Source: Lanius collurio (taxonomy: Eukaryota; Chordata; Aves; Passeriformes; Laniidae). Taken from it: 64,000 bases of DNA. The notes beneath the pieces were generated by a model. That model did no database searches and was not told where the DNA came from. It worked only from the letters and a program-made list of their open reading frames with translations. The stretch's first letter is position 1; the number at the start of each line of letters is the position of its first letter. Positions 33,301-46,830 of this stretch are shown one piece after another. The DNA lies in the NCBI GenBank assembly GCA_020086605.1, contig JACBWW010000083.1, forward strand, positions 1,301,542 through 1,365,541. Direction: 5' to 3'. The position numbers were made by a program, and so were the translations under genes.

Positions 33301-36300
33301 GATTCCCTCTCCCCAGGTGACTTGGGCGAGATCGTCAACATCAAATTCTCTCTTTGTCTCACTTTTGGCTGGATAAACTGTTATAGGAAAGTCTCAGAGA
33401 CTGTACTGAGCCCAGAATTAGATTTTCTAAGCCTGTAAAGCTTTTTCTGCCACAGGTAAATTCCCCATCCATTCTTAAAACCTCAAACACTGACCTAAGT
33501 GACTGTCCTGGAGAAGGACATGAGCAACTGTGTTTAAATGGTTTGGACTGGGAATGGGCCAGATCATACTAAAATCCACCTCCACTGATCCCAGTGTGTT
33601 TTGGACCAAGACCTGAAGCAGGGAACAAAACAAATGGTATGTTTTGTACTTGAAGAGTGCCGCCTCTTTGTGCCAAGCTGTCACAGAGCCTCTGGCATGT
33701 GTAAGGACATAGCTAGGGACCCTGCACAGTCAGCCCTGCCCATCCTCCATCAAGAAATAAAAGGAGAAAAAAAGTGGAAATAAAAATCTAGGAATAAGGC
33801 AAACACATCAGGAAAATCAAAAGCCTGGGGATTAGTTAATTCCATTTGACAAACCCCTTCCTCCTCATCTATATCCAGCTCTTCTCCCAAATCTCTCAGT
33901 GTCATCCATGCCAGAGAACAGCTGCAATGCCAAAGCTTCAAATGTAGGGACTTAGTGTGGAAATCTCAGTGGAGCAATTCTGTGACTTGAGGGACTCTGC
34001 AGAACATCTCTCTTCCTCAGGATGTAAATTTGTCCTGCTTACCATGGTCATATAGAGAAATCCACGTGGCAGGGGACTGTTTTGGTGAAATTTAACACCA
34101 TTTGGCTCATGTTAAGTTATTAACATTGCAAGGAAAAATTCTGGGATGGTGGTGGTTGGTGTGGCATGCATCAGCAAGGCAGGGGTGTTGACTGGCACTG
34201 GGCTCCATCCCTCCTTGCCCTGTGAGGCTCTGGTGCAGAACCAGAGCTCTGCTACCTTTGTCTTATATTTCCACCACCTTAGAGCCAGTAAGAAAAATAA
34301 AGCCTTTAAATGATTTCCACTAACTCCAGGCAGTCTAGAACCTTTGCCAAAGAATTACATAGAGGCAGTATTAAAAAACAGGGTTTTCTCTGAACTCTTT
34401 TAGATACAGAGGTTGCAACCAGCACCCTTCCTGTCAGGCAGGGAAACCAACCTACCATCAGGACCCCATTTTGCGACTTACAGAGCCTGTCAGGAAAGAT
34501 CGATAGTTGGCATGGTAACAAGCTCATTCCCCAAGAATAGAGCTTTTTTTTATTAAATTTGGCTGGCTATTGATCAGTTCCTGATCCACGTGTCAAAACA
34601 TGACAAGCACTTAATGACTCACAGATTTTTATTGAGGCAAATAAAAAAATAATAATATCATGAGGCAGCTGGGGTTTTCTGCCTGCTTCAGAGGGCGGCC
34701 TGTAGGCTGCAATCGGATCTGTGCACAGTGTAGGTTGCAGGGATGGAAAATGAGCACAAATGTAACCTACTCCTACAGCACTTTTAAAACCTGTTTTGCC
34801 CTGCCATGGAGCAGCATCCTCACCAAGCAGCTTTGTGCTGTGTGGGATTTTATCCCCCCTCCCCACTCTCTCTCTGTGTCTTGCTACTCTCTGTTAACAG
34901 TGAGGCTGTGCAGTCCCTCCCCACAGCTCCCAACTCTCCAAATCCAGTGGTTTCTTACAAGCTCCTCTTTGGACCTTAAAAATTTTCCCTCCCCACTGAG
35001 CTCCTGGTTCCCAACACACCTGCAGCCTGCAGGCAGCACAGCTGTGTCACACTGCAATGAGGTGATTGATGCAGTCAGCCCATGCAGATTTGCTGATAGC
35101 AGTTCTAAAGTTTGAGTTAAACTTATTTACCATGTTCCTCCCAAGCAAGGCTGTTTCATCTGCATCCCTAAGCACATGGCCACAGCCCGAGCAGTAGCTT
35201 GGCCAGTCCTCACAGCAGCCTGACATCCTGGCGGTCCACACGCCTCCCTTTTGCCATTCCAGAGGACAGGTAGCTCTGATGTGGCAGAGTATCAACCTCT
35301 CAGCCTTCCCACTGGAGGGATACAGTCCCTTAGCAAGATGATTCATTCGTCTGTTCAAATTGCTTTAATGTGCATTTACACGAGAGATAATAACAGCTCC
35401 AAAGGCTTCTTCCAGACTATTAAATAATACTTACTTAACAGAGTGTCTGAATTCATGCTGAAATGACAGACTATAATAATCCAGTCATATCTATCCTGGA
35501 CACAGCTGACTGTAGAGGCTTAGAAAAACTGCAAGATGTATTTATTTGAATGATACAGTCTATGATAGCTAGTTTTTTCAAGTCATCTGCTGTGACTGGT
35601 CTGATACAGAGAAGTTGCTGCAAGAGGTCTTTCTATCTCCCTCTATCAGGTATTTTAAGGAGAGAAAAAAATGCTTTTATTCCCAAGCCCTCCTTCACTG
35701 TGTGCATGGCACTGACACAGCAATGTGTGGCAAACCCTGATGTGGGTGTTGGTGTATCGTGATAACGTCTGTCTCCTCTCCAACCACGACAGTTCTGCTC
35801 TGCACCAGCAAAGCTGGACACAGGTAAGTCCTCCTGGAACCACTGAGCTCAACACAGAGCAGCTTGTGAGGCATCTTAAAACCAGATTAAGCATCATACA
35901 GCAGTATCACCATGCATCCTCTGCAGGCAGCAAAACTCATCCTGCTTTACAGGTGGGATATAGAGCCCAGTTTACTTGCTTGCAGCCACACCAGTGATCC
36001 TGCAGCATGAACAGACCTCCACATTCCTGATGCTCAAGGATGTGTGCAACCATACCAGTATACACACTGCAGTGTGCACCGCTCTCGCCCACCTTCCTGT
36101 AGGGCCATCACTTTGCATCGTCTGGGCCTGCTGACACTGCTGCAGCACCCACCTGAAAGGTCACAAGAAGACAGGTCAGGCAGCAGTGGTTGTTTTTTCC
36201 CAGGCTTTTGAGAGAAAGAAATGCCTAGAGAGCAGAACAGCCCCCTCTCCACATGCTAGCTGGGGATGACAGTGTGCCCCAGGTCTGCAAAGTCATTGAC

Positions 36301-39300
36301 ATTCTCTGCCTCAGAACAAAGGATGAACTTTGTCATCACATTACTCATTTTTTTTTCCAGATGCTCAAAGAACAGGAAGAAATCAGGTTAAATTAGTAAG
36401 TAAGTGGACGAGAGAAATTCTCTTTGTCATCACCTTCCTCCAAGGGCAATTTTGTAGGAGAAAGAAAAGTGCTGCCTTGCCCATATGAAATCTTGGCAAA
36501 TCCTGCCTGCAATTCCACTGAAAGAACATAACGTTCCCATTTTTTTCTCTATTTTAGACTGTGCTCCCAGTCCTGTGTGTTCCCCTCCTGAGAACATTTA
36601 ACCCAGAGGAAGTTAGCTAAGCAGCCTGAATACTTGAATGTACCTGAAGACAAATATTGCCAGAGGGTATCTGGAGATACAGCAAACCCATCATGTCATT
36701 TAGCTGCTCATGAAATCTGCCTGTGTAAGACTGGACTGGAGTGAAGCAGTGGAGCAGTGGGCATGGTTTGCCTTGAGATTGAGCAGCTGAGCTTCAAGTG
36801 GAGCCTGGCAGCAGCATGAGCTTCACAAACCATGGGTGNGTGACAGAAATCCCTTGAAATAAACACAACAAAGAAGTCAAGAGAAAATCAAAATTAATCT
36901 AGGCTGCATAATAGAAATATTAAAGCCAAGGGGATCTGTTTCCTTCTTCTCTATGAGCAAGACCCCCCAGGCGTGGAGGGGCAGCTTCAGCATCAGGGGA
37001 AGGAGGATTCCCTCTCCCCTCTGTATGCAAAGCTCTGGCTCACTAGAAGCCACACCATGGCCTGGACCAAATTCCAAGATCAGTAACAATGGCCCGCATC
37101 TTGTGTTTTGGTCAGGCAAGGCCCACCTGGGCGTGCTGGAGCCAGCAGAGATGCAGGCAAGGGAGGGCAAGAGCAAGTGGGGGCATGGTGGAAGGGGATT
37201 TCTAAGGAGACACAACAGAAAGGGAAAGTTTTTACCCCCTAGCAATCAATATGCAATGGCAAAGGGGCCAGGACAGGCACCAAAACACTCCTGAAATTGG
37301 GCCAAACATGGCAGATGTTTCTGGAGATAAAAAAAAAAAAAGAGGGTGTATGTTAATAAAAGAGATATTTTGTATGGACATTTCAAAGACAAAACCTTCC
37401 CACTTCCCACTTCAAGGCTGCATCTGCACATCTGCATTTCAATTTGACATCAGCCCAAGTGAGAAAAAGAAAAAGGTTTAGAAGAACCAGGAGATGAACC
37501 CCCATGCTTGGTTTGTCCTGGGTGAAACCCACTTGAGTTTGCCAGACAGCTTTTGAGCAGGTCAGGCCAAGCTACCCATCAGTGGGCCATGCCCCATGCA
37601 AGATCACAGAGAAAAAAACCCTAATTTTCAAGTTATTCCCCCATTAGGCTGCTGAGAGTAGGAATGGGGCTGTGGTTTTCCCTTCCTCTGCACACAATTC
37701 CCCTTTATTGAAAGAAGCTGGCATTTGTACCCTTCCATCACCAGCAAACCCCTCAATTCCTAATTAAGCTCTCATTAAGAACCATACCTGCAGTGGCTGG
37801 ATGCCAGCACAGTGTAATTGGCAGGAGCTTTTAATCCTTCCCCAGCTTCACCCCAAAGGCAGGAAACATGACTGAGCAATGCCAGAATTTCTGTTCTGCA
37901 AAATAATGAAACATTTTGAAACATATTTCCCGTCCAACTCAGGGATAAGTCAAGACCCAGAAATTACTTCAAACATGAATAAGAAAATTTCTCTCAGAGC
38001 TGCCCAACTCCTTCCACACAGGAGACCTAGAGTGTAAAGAGCTGGTAGAACAGGAGCCTGTGAGGATTCTCACCTGTTTTCATTTTCCACATTTGCCTGG
38101 TCACACTCTCAGGGTATTGAATCTGACTCTGCTAAACATCCTGTCTGACAAATCTGACTTTTCCAAGTGAAAACCAATTCAGCCAGGAGAAGTGGAAGGT
38201 GAGCTGTGAGGTACAGCCATGCTCTCCCTGCTCTTCCACTCCTGCAGGCCACACTCAAGCACGATGGGACAATCCAAATCCCATCCCAGCTGAACACAGG
38301 GCAGCTTTCATACCCAAGGATGTCTGCACAGACAGTGAGTAAGTGGTTGTGCCCTTTCATGCCCCACAGTGCCGAGCTGATAGGCTCAGGAATTATGGCT
38401 TTTCTACCTCAACAACATGTTCTTCTGGGATCTTTGTTTCTACTTCAGGTTAAACACATCAAGGCTTCCTAGCTCATAAGTGAATGTGGAGCAACTTCTG
38501 CCTTGAGAGAGGGTCAGGAGGGGTTATCTTCACACAGCAGCGTTGCTCCTCTTCGCTGCTACCCCAGTGATCCAAGAAGATCTTTCCTTTTGTTGTTGCA
38601 GCTTTTCCTTTTTTGTCCTCAACTAAAAGGAATTAACTTCTACTGGGAGCAGCTGATGAGGCACATATCAATAATTAGGGGTTCAGAGGCTTCATGCTGC
38701 TGTTTCCCTACATCTCTGCCAACAAGGATAAAAAGTGCCCAAGAAGTGCTGACTTTTGTGCCATGCAGGGAGGCAATCAAGCCCTATATCCAAGGAAAGG
38801 ATAGAGGTAGAGGTAATGGGCAAGCAACCAGGCACCTAGACCTGAATATTTGGAGTGGATCTGATTTTTGGGTTGTGAGGTGCCACAGTGTGCAAGGATA
38901 GCCTAAAACTTGGGAGAATTTAATCCCAGCCCAAAACCAGAACAGCCACAATGAGGTGCATGGGACGGTGAGTTTTGCTGGATCAGGACCTGGGTGCAGG
39001 ATCGAGGCAGCGGAGCTGGAAATACAGGGTCAGAGCAGTTCAGCCCCATATTCAGAGGGGCTCCAGTCATAGTCCTTGTTGAATTAGTCTTTGCATGGAT
39101 ACTTGTAAATAAATCCAGGACACTGCTTGTGTAACAATAACATTTTGCAGTATCTGGCATTTGCCGCTAGTTGAAGGCTAAGCAAATCATGCTTCAGTGG
39201 AGCATAAAATTGCTTTTCCTTTGGAACAAGCAGGGCATTGTAGTAATAGGCAAAACTGTACATTGTGTTAACGGCTGTATTTTCACATTATTGATTTACA

Positions 39301-42300
39301 TTGTGTAATGCCATGCAAGACCTGCTTTCGATGATATGTGCATCTGTCATATCACAATAACTGCAAAGGGCTGGGTGCTGCTTGGAAAATGAAGCACTGG
39401 GCATCCCAGGGCAGATTCACATCCATGTGCCCATCATGCAGAGGTGATGATTAGGGGGATGCGGTGGTAATGAGCAGGTCCCAAGTGTGCACTATGTAAA
39501 TCAAGGCTGCCCGGGTCAGCTTCCACTTACTGTTCACATCCAACTTTTTCAGCCTGCTTACTCTTCTGACAAGGAGAGTGTATGGAAATGCTTCCCCTTG
39601 GCAGGTTCCCTCAGCTGTATGTGTTTCAAGGTATCCAAGATAGATGGGCTGCATTTTTTTTTTCCTCTCTCCTTTCCAAGTATTTTCTGCCAGATCTTTG
39701 CAGGCCCAGCATGGGGATGCCTACAGGGGTCACCAGCAGAACAGTATGAGAGAGAGCCACCAAAGATGAAGCCAGGGAGGGTTGTCACAGGAAATGTAAT
39801 CACTAAACACACAAAATAAGAGAATGAATAATCAGTGGATACAACGTTTTGAATTTGAGGGAGCTCACTTCAAAAATGCGATAGTGAAATGCTGATATCA
39901 GTTTGAAGCATTTTTAAAAAACAGTATGTAGTCACTGCAAAGCTTTGTTTTACGTTACCTGTCCTGGTGGTAAATTAGGTAAGCTTCCATTAATCTATCA
40001 TATCTGACTTCTTTGCTTACACTGGCTCCAAGGGCTGTATATTATAACAAGAAATATTAAAATAATAGTTTTCTTCCTTTTTATTTGGTTATTTGAAAAT
40101 GGATTGTCTTATAGCTCAAAGATGAGAGACAATTCCAGATTCAGCTTGCCAGCTCAAGAACTGGTTCCAGTTCTTTCCTCAGCTACTGCTTTGCCGGATT
40201 CAGGCAAGCCATGTTGTCTCTTCATGCATTATCCCCTCCTAGCTGTAAAAAGACTCAGCCTTCCAGAGCTTGCAGAAGCCCACAGAACCCCAGAACAGAA
40301 AGATTGCCCTAAAATCAAACATCACTTAAATATTTTTCTAGTGTGTATCAGATTTAGCAATCAGAGGGGTTCTTTTTGTGTCAGATGGTAGTAACAATTT
40401 GGAATATTGAAATATTTATCTAAGAATCAGCTCTTTCCAGATGGAGAGCCATAGACATGGCTGAGGGGAGGAACTTGGGGTGCTTTGCCAGCACCTTGAC
40501 CTTCCATACCCACAGTGACATGTTATGGCTTTAGACACCATCATGACCCAGCAGGGTTGGATCCAAAATTCAGGGGAGAAGAGTAGTGATCCAACACACA
40601 CGGGCCATGCAGAGACTACAGGAAAGATGTTTCGCTTCCATTGAGTGTGTGCAGGGACCTCTGTGCTGTGATGGATGTGTTGATGTTTTCTGGTTGCCCT
40701 GTCAGGCAGTTCAGCTCTGTCCCTTTGCCAGCACCTCACAGGGTAGATGTAATTCCAGAAAATTGCTTTTGACCCCAGCTACCTATGGCAGCACAGAGAC
40801 ACTTCTAAAGCTCAGGCTGCAGTGCTGCCTGTCTCCCGCCTGTCCCTGCCTCAATGCATTTGTATCCACCATGTGCTTGTCACATTACTGAAATGGAAAA
40901 CCGGAGCTAAATGAGAGCTCTGTTTTTCAGTTCACCTTTCACTGGAAATTAGGCTACTTCTCCTTCCTTTCATATTTATTTTCTTTTCTATCTCCTAGTC
41001 TCAATTTATTCTCTTTGTTTCAATTGAAAAAGTGGAGCACATTTTACCAAATTCTTATTTCACACAATCCAAGATAAAATCAAAGACTGAGCATAATCTG
41101 AGTTATTACTATCACGAACTGAAAGAAAATCTAAGCCAAGGAAAGTTTTCACTCTTTTATCATTGATTTTATTTATTTTTTTTTTTTTTACTATTTACTC
41201 TGCTGCATTTGCATTGATTGCTTTAGAGGCTGCTCTATTCTCCAGATCTGCAAGTTACTAATGATCAAGACTTTTACACTGCACATTGTTTAAAATGTTA
41301 GTTGTGTCACCAATAGCTCGCACAGGCAGTGCAATTCTGGACTTGGGTCTCAGAAGGTAAAAGTCTTTTCAATTTGTCTTGAAATAGTTGGATAAATCCC
41401 GTTAGCTTTCTCCATACCATCAAAGCATTTGGATAGCATAAAGCAACTGAATACATATAAATGTATCTAAACACCTTGTAAATCCCTACACAGAGATGTT
41501 ACCAATGCTACTTTTAAACCTAGGAAAACATTTCACCAATTACTGATACAATACAGCTAAATTTCACTGCCAGCACATCATTTTGATAATGGGTATGGAA
41601 ATTATCCATTCAGTAGCTATTCAGAAATAACTTAGAAAGATTGGTTTTCAGATTCTCCTGAGAATCCCAGGATAATCCCCTATAATCACTGTGGTGAGAA
41701 TCCACCAACATTTTTCCCTTTGAAAAAGGCTGTTTGGGGCAAGAGTGTTGGTGGTCTCTGCCCATCCTCCAATGGATATGTTTAAACAAAATATCTGAAG
41801 TTACCAGCACTTTGCTGGCGGAAGACTGGGGGTTTCATACTCTTACATGACTCAGTCAAGAAAGTCTGCCAGCACAGGAAAAGGCTTTAGCTCTCCTCCA
41901 TCAGCTTGGCTTCTCAGGTGCACTTCAGCAGCCCATCAAAATAAATTTTCTTCCTTTCTCACAAGGTAAACTCGCATCATTTTCAATCCAGAATATGGAA
42001 GAAACAAAACAAAGAAAATGAAGTACCTAAAATAAGCAATAACTACACTTTGCACTTCCCTGCTGCTCTGTGACAGCTGCTAAATGCGAAGCAGGAGTAC
42101 TTTAGATTGTTTCAATTTTATGATCTTTCTTGCTGCTTGGTATAAGGCTGAATGGATTTGCTCTTTCTTCTTTAGGGAAAGACACTGTTTTCTGATTTCC
42201 TGTACTGATTTCGTAGAGGTAAAATTTGCTCTGACTAGAGGAGATGAAGCAGAGGGATGAGATGAAGAGAGGGATGAAGCAGATTTTTGTTTGAGAAATG

Positions 42301-45300
42301 TTTTCCTTCTCCAAAGTGGTAGATACCAGACATGAGCATAACAAAAAGAAATGCCGAAGTGTCCAAAGCTTTCCTTTACCCTTCAGTAACACAGTTTTCT
42401 CTCCTGTATGAATTTCTTCTGCCCAGGTACCACAGAAACCTTAGCCCAAGGAGAACTAGATTTCTCTATACTTGCATATAAAGCTCTCTGGGGATACCCT
42501 GCCCTTGTGTCCTCCTTGTCACCCCACAGCAGAGGTGTTCTAGCTCCCCTGCCACCCCAGCCACAGAGGCTGTCCCCAAAAAGAAACACAACCTACCCAC
42601 CTAAAGCAAAGGGCAGCTACTGGCCAGCAGTGCCTTTCCCCCACCCCAGGACCAGGCTGCTTATTTCCATGGGTAATTATGCAAGGGGTTAATTAGGGGC
42701 ATAACAGCCTCCCCTGGGAAGCTCAGTTAAAGACCTTTCATCCCACAGGTGAGGACTCCAGACACATGCCCAGACTATTGGAATTCCTGGTCTCTGTGGC
42801 AGTTCACTACCTCTCCAGTGTGCAGGAAAGACAAACGGGTCACCAGTGAGGTACCTGCCCAGGGAAAGGCTGCAGCACCACCAGGACCCATGTGCTCCCA
42901 TTCCATGCTAAAATGGCTAAGCCATTCTCTCCTATCGAAAACTTGAGGTTTCGTACCCCAAAGGGCAGTGTGTAGGGGTAAAAGAGTTAAACCAGCAAAA
43001 CACTAGTGTGAAAAAACCTTTCTAACAGCTGCACACAAGTAAGTTTTCATTCACAAGCAAATTCAGCCAAAAGGGCACAGGTCCAAGCATCTGCCCCAAC
43101 AGCCCTGTGCTGGCCACCGTAAAATGTCCACAATCAGGGAGAACAAAGCACCATAATTTGTTTTATAAGCAAAACCCTTTCCAAGTGGCATGGAGAGAGA
43201 ATCACACACCAAATCTGCTCACAATAACACACTGAATCCCTAATGATACAGGGAGAGGCTGATGGCAGCTCAGGACTGTCACAGGGTGTCACTGGACAAG
43301 CCAAGATAGGGGCTCATTTGGGTGTATGTGCTATTTGCTCTGTGACAGTGGGATCAGGAATGTGTTGGGGAGTGGAGAGGGCACACAGAGCCAGGTAGAG
43401 CTGAGAGAGGTGGCAGTACTGAGACCCAAGATGGAGAGGCTGTGTCCTCCTCTCCATCTGTTGGGCTGGGCCTTCAGCTGCAAGAGAAGCTGGACGTGAA
43501 GAATATACAAATCTCCCAAACCTTAGGGCTTTCCTTGCCCAGGAGGAAACATGGACTTCAGCGGCAGAACCTGAAAATCCTGGGCAACATTTCCAAGGTG
43601 TGCTCCCAGCCAGGCTGAAGAGAATGGGGCAGCCAAGGAGACCCACCAGCCCCAACACCCGAGTAACCCTTTAAACAGGCTAGGCAGCACTCAAGGCAAC
43701 CTTGCTGCAGGGCTTTTTTATATCAGCTTTACCTTCCAGACAAGATTATTTAACAACCTCCATTCATCCCCACTTTCCCCTTCCCTTACACTTCATTCTC
43801 TTTGTTGCTCCATAATAAGAGAGGCAACAGGGCACATATTTCTGCAGAACAAAGCATTCTCATCCTAATTATAGTTTCCTGGTATTTTCTTCACTTTTAC
43901 AATTTTATTAAAAACAATTAGCTGAGAAAAAACCATCTTTTTTAATCTCTACATTATTGTTCTCATTTCTCTTTGAATCCAAGGAGGTCTTTTTAGAGGC
44001 TCTTTTATTCATAATTACATATGTTGGAACAACTGCTCAGAAAGTGAGGCCAGGAAGGATTCTGACAATACTTTCCTAGCAGGCTTGGTCCTGCTACCTC
44101 TGAAGCCTGTAATGATAATGATTTAATAAAATGTATGTAAAAACAAGGGCTTATTTTCAACAGATTGTGTAAATGATGGATGCAGCCATGCCAGGAGTGT
44201 TGGCCTAATGAATTGAGGAAGAGTTGGAATTGCAGCAAAATCAGGAACCAAAGGCTTTTGCTTGGCTGCCAGACTTGGCTCCCCTGGCTCCTTTGAAGCA
44301 TCAGGCTGCAGGCAGGTATGACCATGAGGATAACAGGGCAAGGGATGATGATTTTCCAAGATAAAGATCCCAGCTGCATCCATTTGAATTCAAAACCTGC
44401 AGGACTCTGTTACTGGTGTAAACTGGAGGAAGACTGGCTCCGTGGTCTCATTTGGCCCTGATTCTCCAAGCCTGATTTAAACACAGATCACTCCAGCTTG
44501 AAAGATGCCTTCTGGAGTTTCTAGTATATGTATAATTCTTATTCCAAAGCTTCTTCCCTCCACTTTTCTGTTTAACCTATAGGCTTCTATTTAAAAGAGT
44601 ACAGTCAGAGCATTACAATTTTTTCACTTGAAAGAGATTTTTGAAATTTATTTTATTATTTTACACTGTGAAAAAAACTTTAGAGTGTATCATATTCAAT
44701 CAATTGGCCCTTCACATTTTTTTTTCAAACTTCCCCCTCCACCACCTTTTTTAATTACCCACCATTTGAACAAGGGTCTTCTCCTGCCTTGATCTTGCCG
44801 TGAAATCACGATGCTATATTTGTCTTTCTAACATCAAAGTCATTTCCATGGTCACCAACTGTGATGTCATAAACACATTTTTAATGGCTTGTTTACAGCA
44901 GGGAACAGAAGGAGAGAAGAGATTACATGTGGAAGGAAGCTCTTATCGATACACAACAGTTTTAAGCACTACTGTAAGGCTGAACCATGCAGAAAACTTG
45001 AAGCCAAAAAAAATCCTTGCTGAAATAGCTTCTCTTCTGTGGTTCATCCCAGAACAAATTTCCCTTTTTAAACTACTAGTGAACAGGTAATCCCAATGAA
45101 TTTCTATTATGTCAGTCAGCCCAGAGTTGTGCAAGTTACTTTATAAGACTGGAAGGCAGCAAATCCAAGCCCCAATCCATTTGGCTCACTGCATAAATGA
45201 ACACACACACACGTCCCCAGCAACTCCTACAGATGTTCTTGGGCAGGGCACAGTGGGATGTGAACACTATTGGCCCACAGTTGTACTTATCTCAGGGCGT

Positions 45301-45694
45301 AACAAGGATCAGAATGGTGTCTCCCCAGGAGACACCTCAGATGGACCAGAAGGTCCCTTTTTATCCAGTGATGGCTGTGAGATGCCATAGATGTTCCTCC
45401 CTCTACATGGGGGTTACCACATGCAGTCACCACCCAGGAGAAAGGTTTCTTGCAGCAGAGAAGATGCCAGTTCCAGCTTGAGCTTTTGGCTTCAAGAACA
45501 GCAGGAACCTTCAGGGTATGTGACCCCACAGACCAGCCTAACTCCCCAAAGGGCCCAAAGCATCCCACTTCTGTCTGGGAGTTCATTGGAGAGATCACTG
45601 GTTGATGATTTTGTGATAGCCCTTGGATATCCCTGGCAGATGGAGATGGCTGTGGTCAGCCAAAGAAACCAGCAGTGAGTACAGCTCTTTGGTG
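33301..45694. other. Gene desert
   Basis: Mostly unique, moderately AT-rich sequence. One ambiguous base is at 36839. A segment at about 44405-44475 with ACTGGTGTAAACTGGAG resembles a repeat motif common in reptile and bird DNA whose name I cannot give. No coding exon recognised. Confidence 0.5.
39225..39360. promoter_or_regulatory. Candidate SOX-motif cluster
   Basis: CATTGT-type sites occur at 39236-39241, 39261-39267 and 39299-39305, and a CACAATA at 39353-39359, with GAACAAG at 39224. The sequence is non-repetitive and looks constrained. SoxB1 factors act on neural enhancers, which would suit ZIC3. Motif counting only. Confidence 0.25.
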
Positions 45695-45972
45695 TAGGGA
45701 GGATGAACCAGGCTCTGTTAGTGATGTTAAGCAGTAAGACAGGAGACAACAGGCAGAAACTGATGCACAGGAAGCTCCATTTGAACATGAGGAAGAACTT
45801 CTTTCTTCTGCAGTGACTGAGCACTGGAATAGATTGCCCAGGGAGGTTTGAAGTCTCCCTCAACAGAGAGATTCAAGGACCATCCAGATGCAATTGTGTG
45901 CCATGTGCTCTGGGATGAGAGCAGGGAGATAAGCCACTTCGATCCCTTTCAACCTGACCCATTCTGTGAAAC
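45695..45972 (+). mobile_element. CR1 LINE 3' end, plus orientation
   Basis: Recognisable pieces include ACCAGGCTCTGTTAGTGATG, GAACATGAGGAAGAACTTCT, GAGCACTGGAATAGATTGCC, CAGGGAGGTTTGAAGTCTCC, TGTGCCATGTGCTCTGGGAT and CCTTTCAACCTGACCCATTC, ending TGTGA. It is 5'-truncated and of a different CR1 subfamily from the copy at 32.2-32.8 kb. Confidence 0.92.
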
Positions 45973-46764
45973 AAAAACTTTGCTGCCACCTTCTCAGGGG
46001 ATGTCACGGATGGCCAAGAAAGAGCTGGCATATTCCTGGGTCAGTAGAGAACTGCAAAAATCTTTGCTTGGAAAATAATTTCCAAACTGGGGTTCTAGTT
46101 AGCTGTAGGGTGTCCCTGCTCTCCTGCCTGGACCATGGCCAGTGATACCCCTTGGGTGAACCAAGCTCTGAACAACCTGCCATCTACCTCCACACCTAGT
46201 CTCTTCCAAGCTCAATCCTTGAGCAAAACTCATCCCAGAACCCATAGGAGGAAATATTGGGGCTGTTTGACAGTGTGGAGTCAACCATGGCACTTGGCTC
46301 CCTTGGAGACACGGTGATAAGGCATCCCTGTACGTATGCTCAAGGAGATTCTCTCCTTCCTCTGCCCTAAGAAAACACAAGAGCAAGAGGAAAAAACTCA
46401 TTGGACAATGAAATTCCTAAATCCTCATCCCACAAGAAGAATTAATGTTGCTCTTTCCCCGCACCAATCCCAGGAGCTCCCCAGTAGGAGGTCCTATTGT
46501 GCATCACACGCTAGCAAGGGTACCTCTCTCAGTGAGCTCTTTCTCCGGAGCGAGCACTGCCCCTGGCATGCAGGGGCTGGGATTTCACACACCCTATTCG
46601 TCACCGAGGTACAGAACAAGGGAACCACCATTTTGCTGCAGTCCCACATCAGGAACAAAATGGTGGCATAGATGAAAACTGCCAGATCAAACACAATCCA
46701 GTTGCCTGTCACCACCTGCAGCTTTTCACTGCCTTACAAGTGACACTGAATTCTTAATCAGGTT

Positions 46765-46830
46765 AATATTTGATTTCTTAAACAAAGAAATCAAATATTT
46801 TGTTTGTTTGGTGCTTAAACAAACACCAAA
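46765..46830. repeat. Two adjacent inverted repeats followed by poly-A
   Basis: A perfect 15-bp inverted repeat (46765-46779 with 46785-46799, 5-nt loop) is followed at once by a 7-bp one (46807-46813 with 46824-46830) and then an A run. I cannot assign it to a known MITE or hairpin RNA. Confidence 0.75.
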
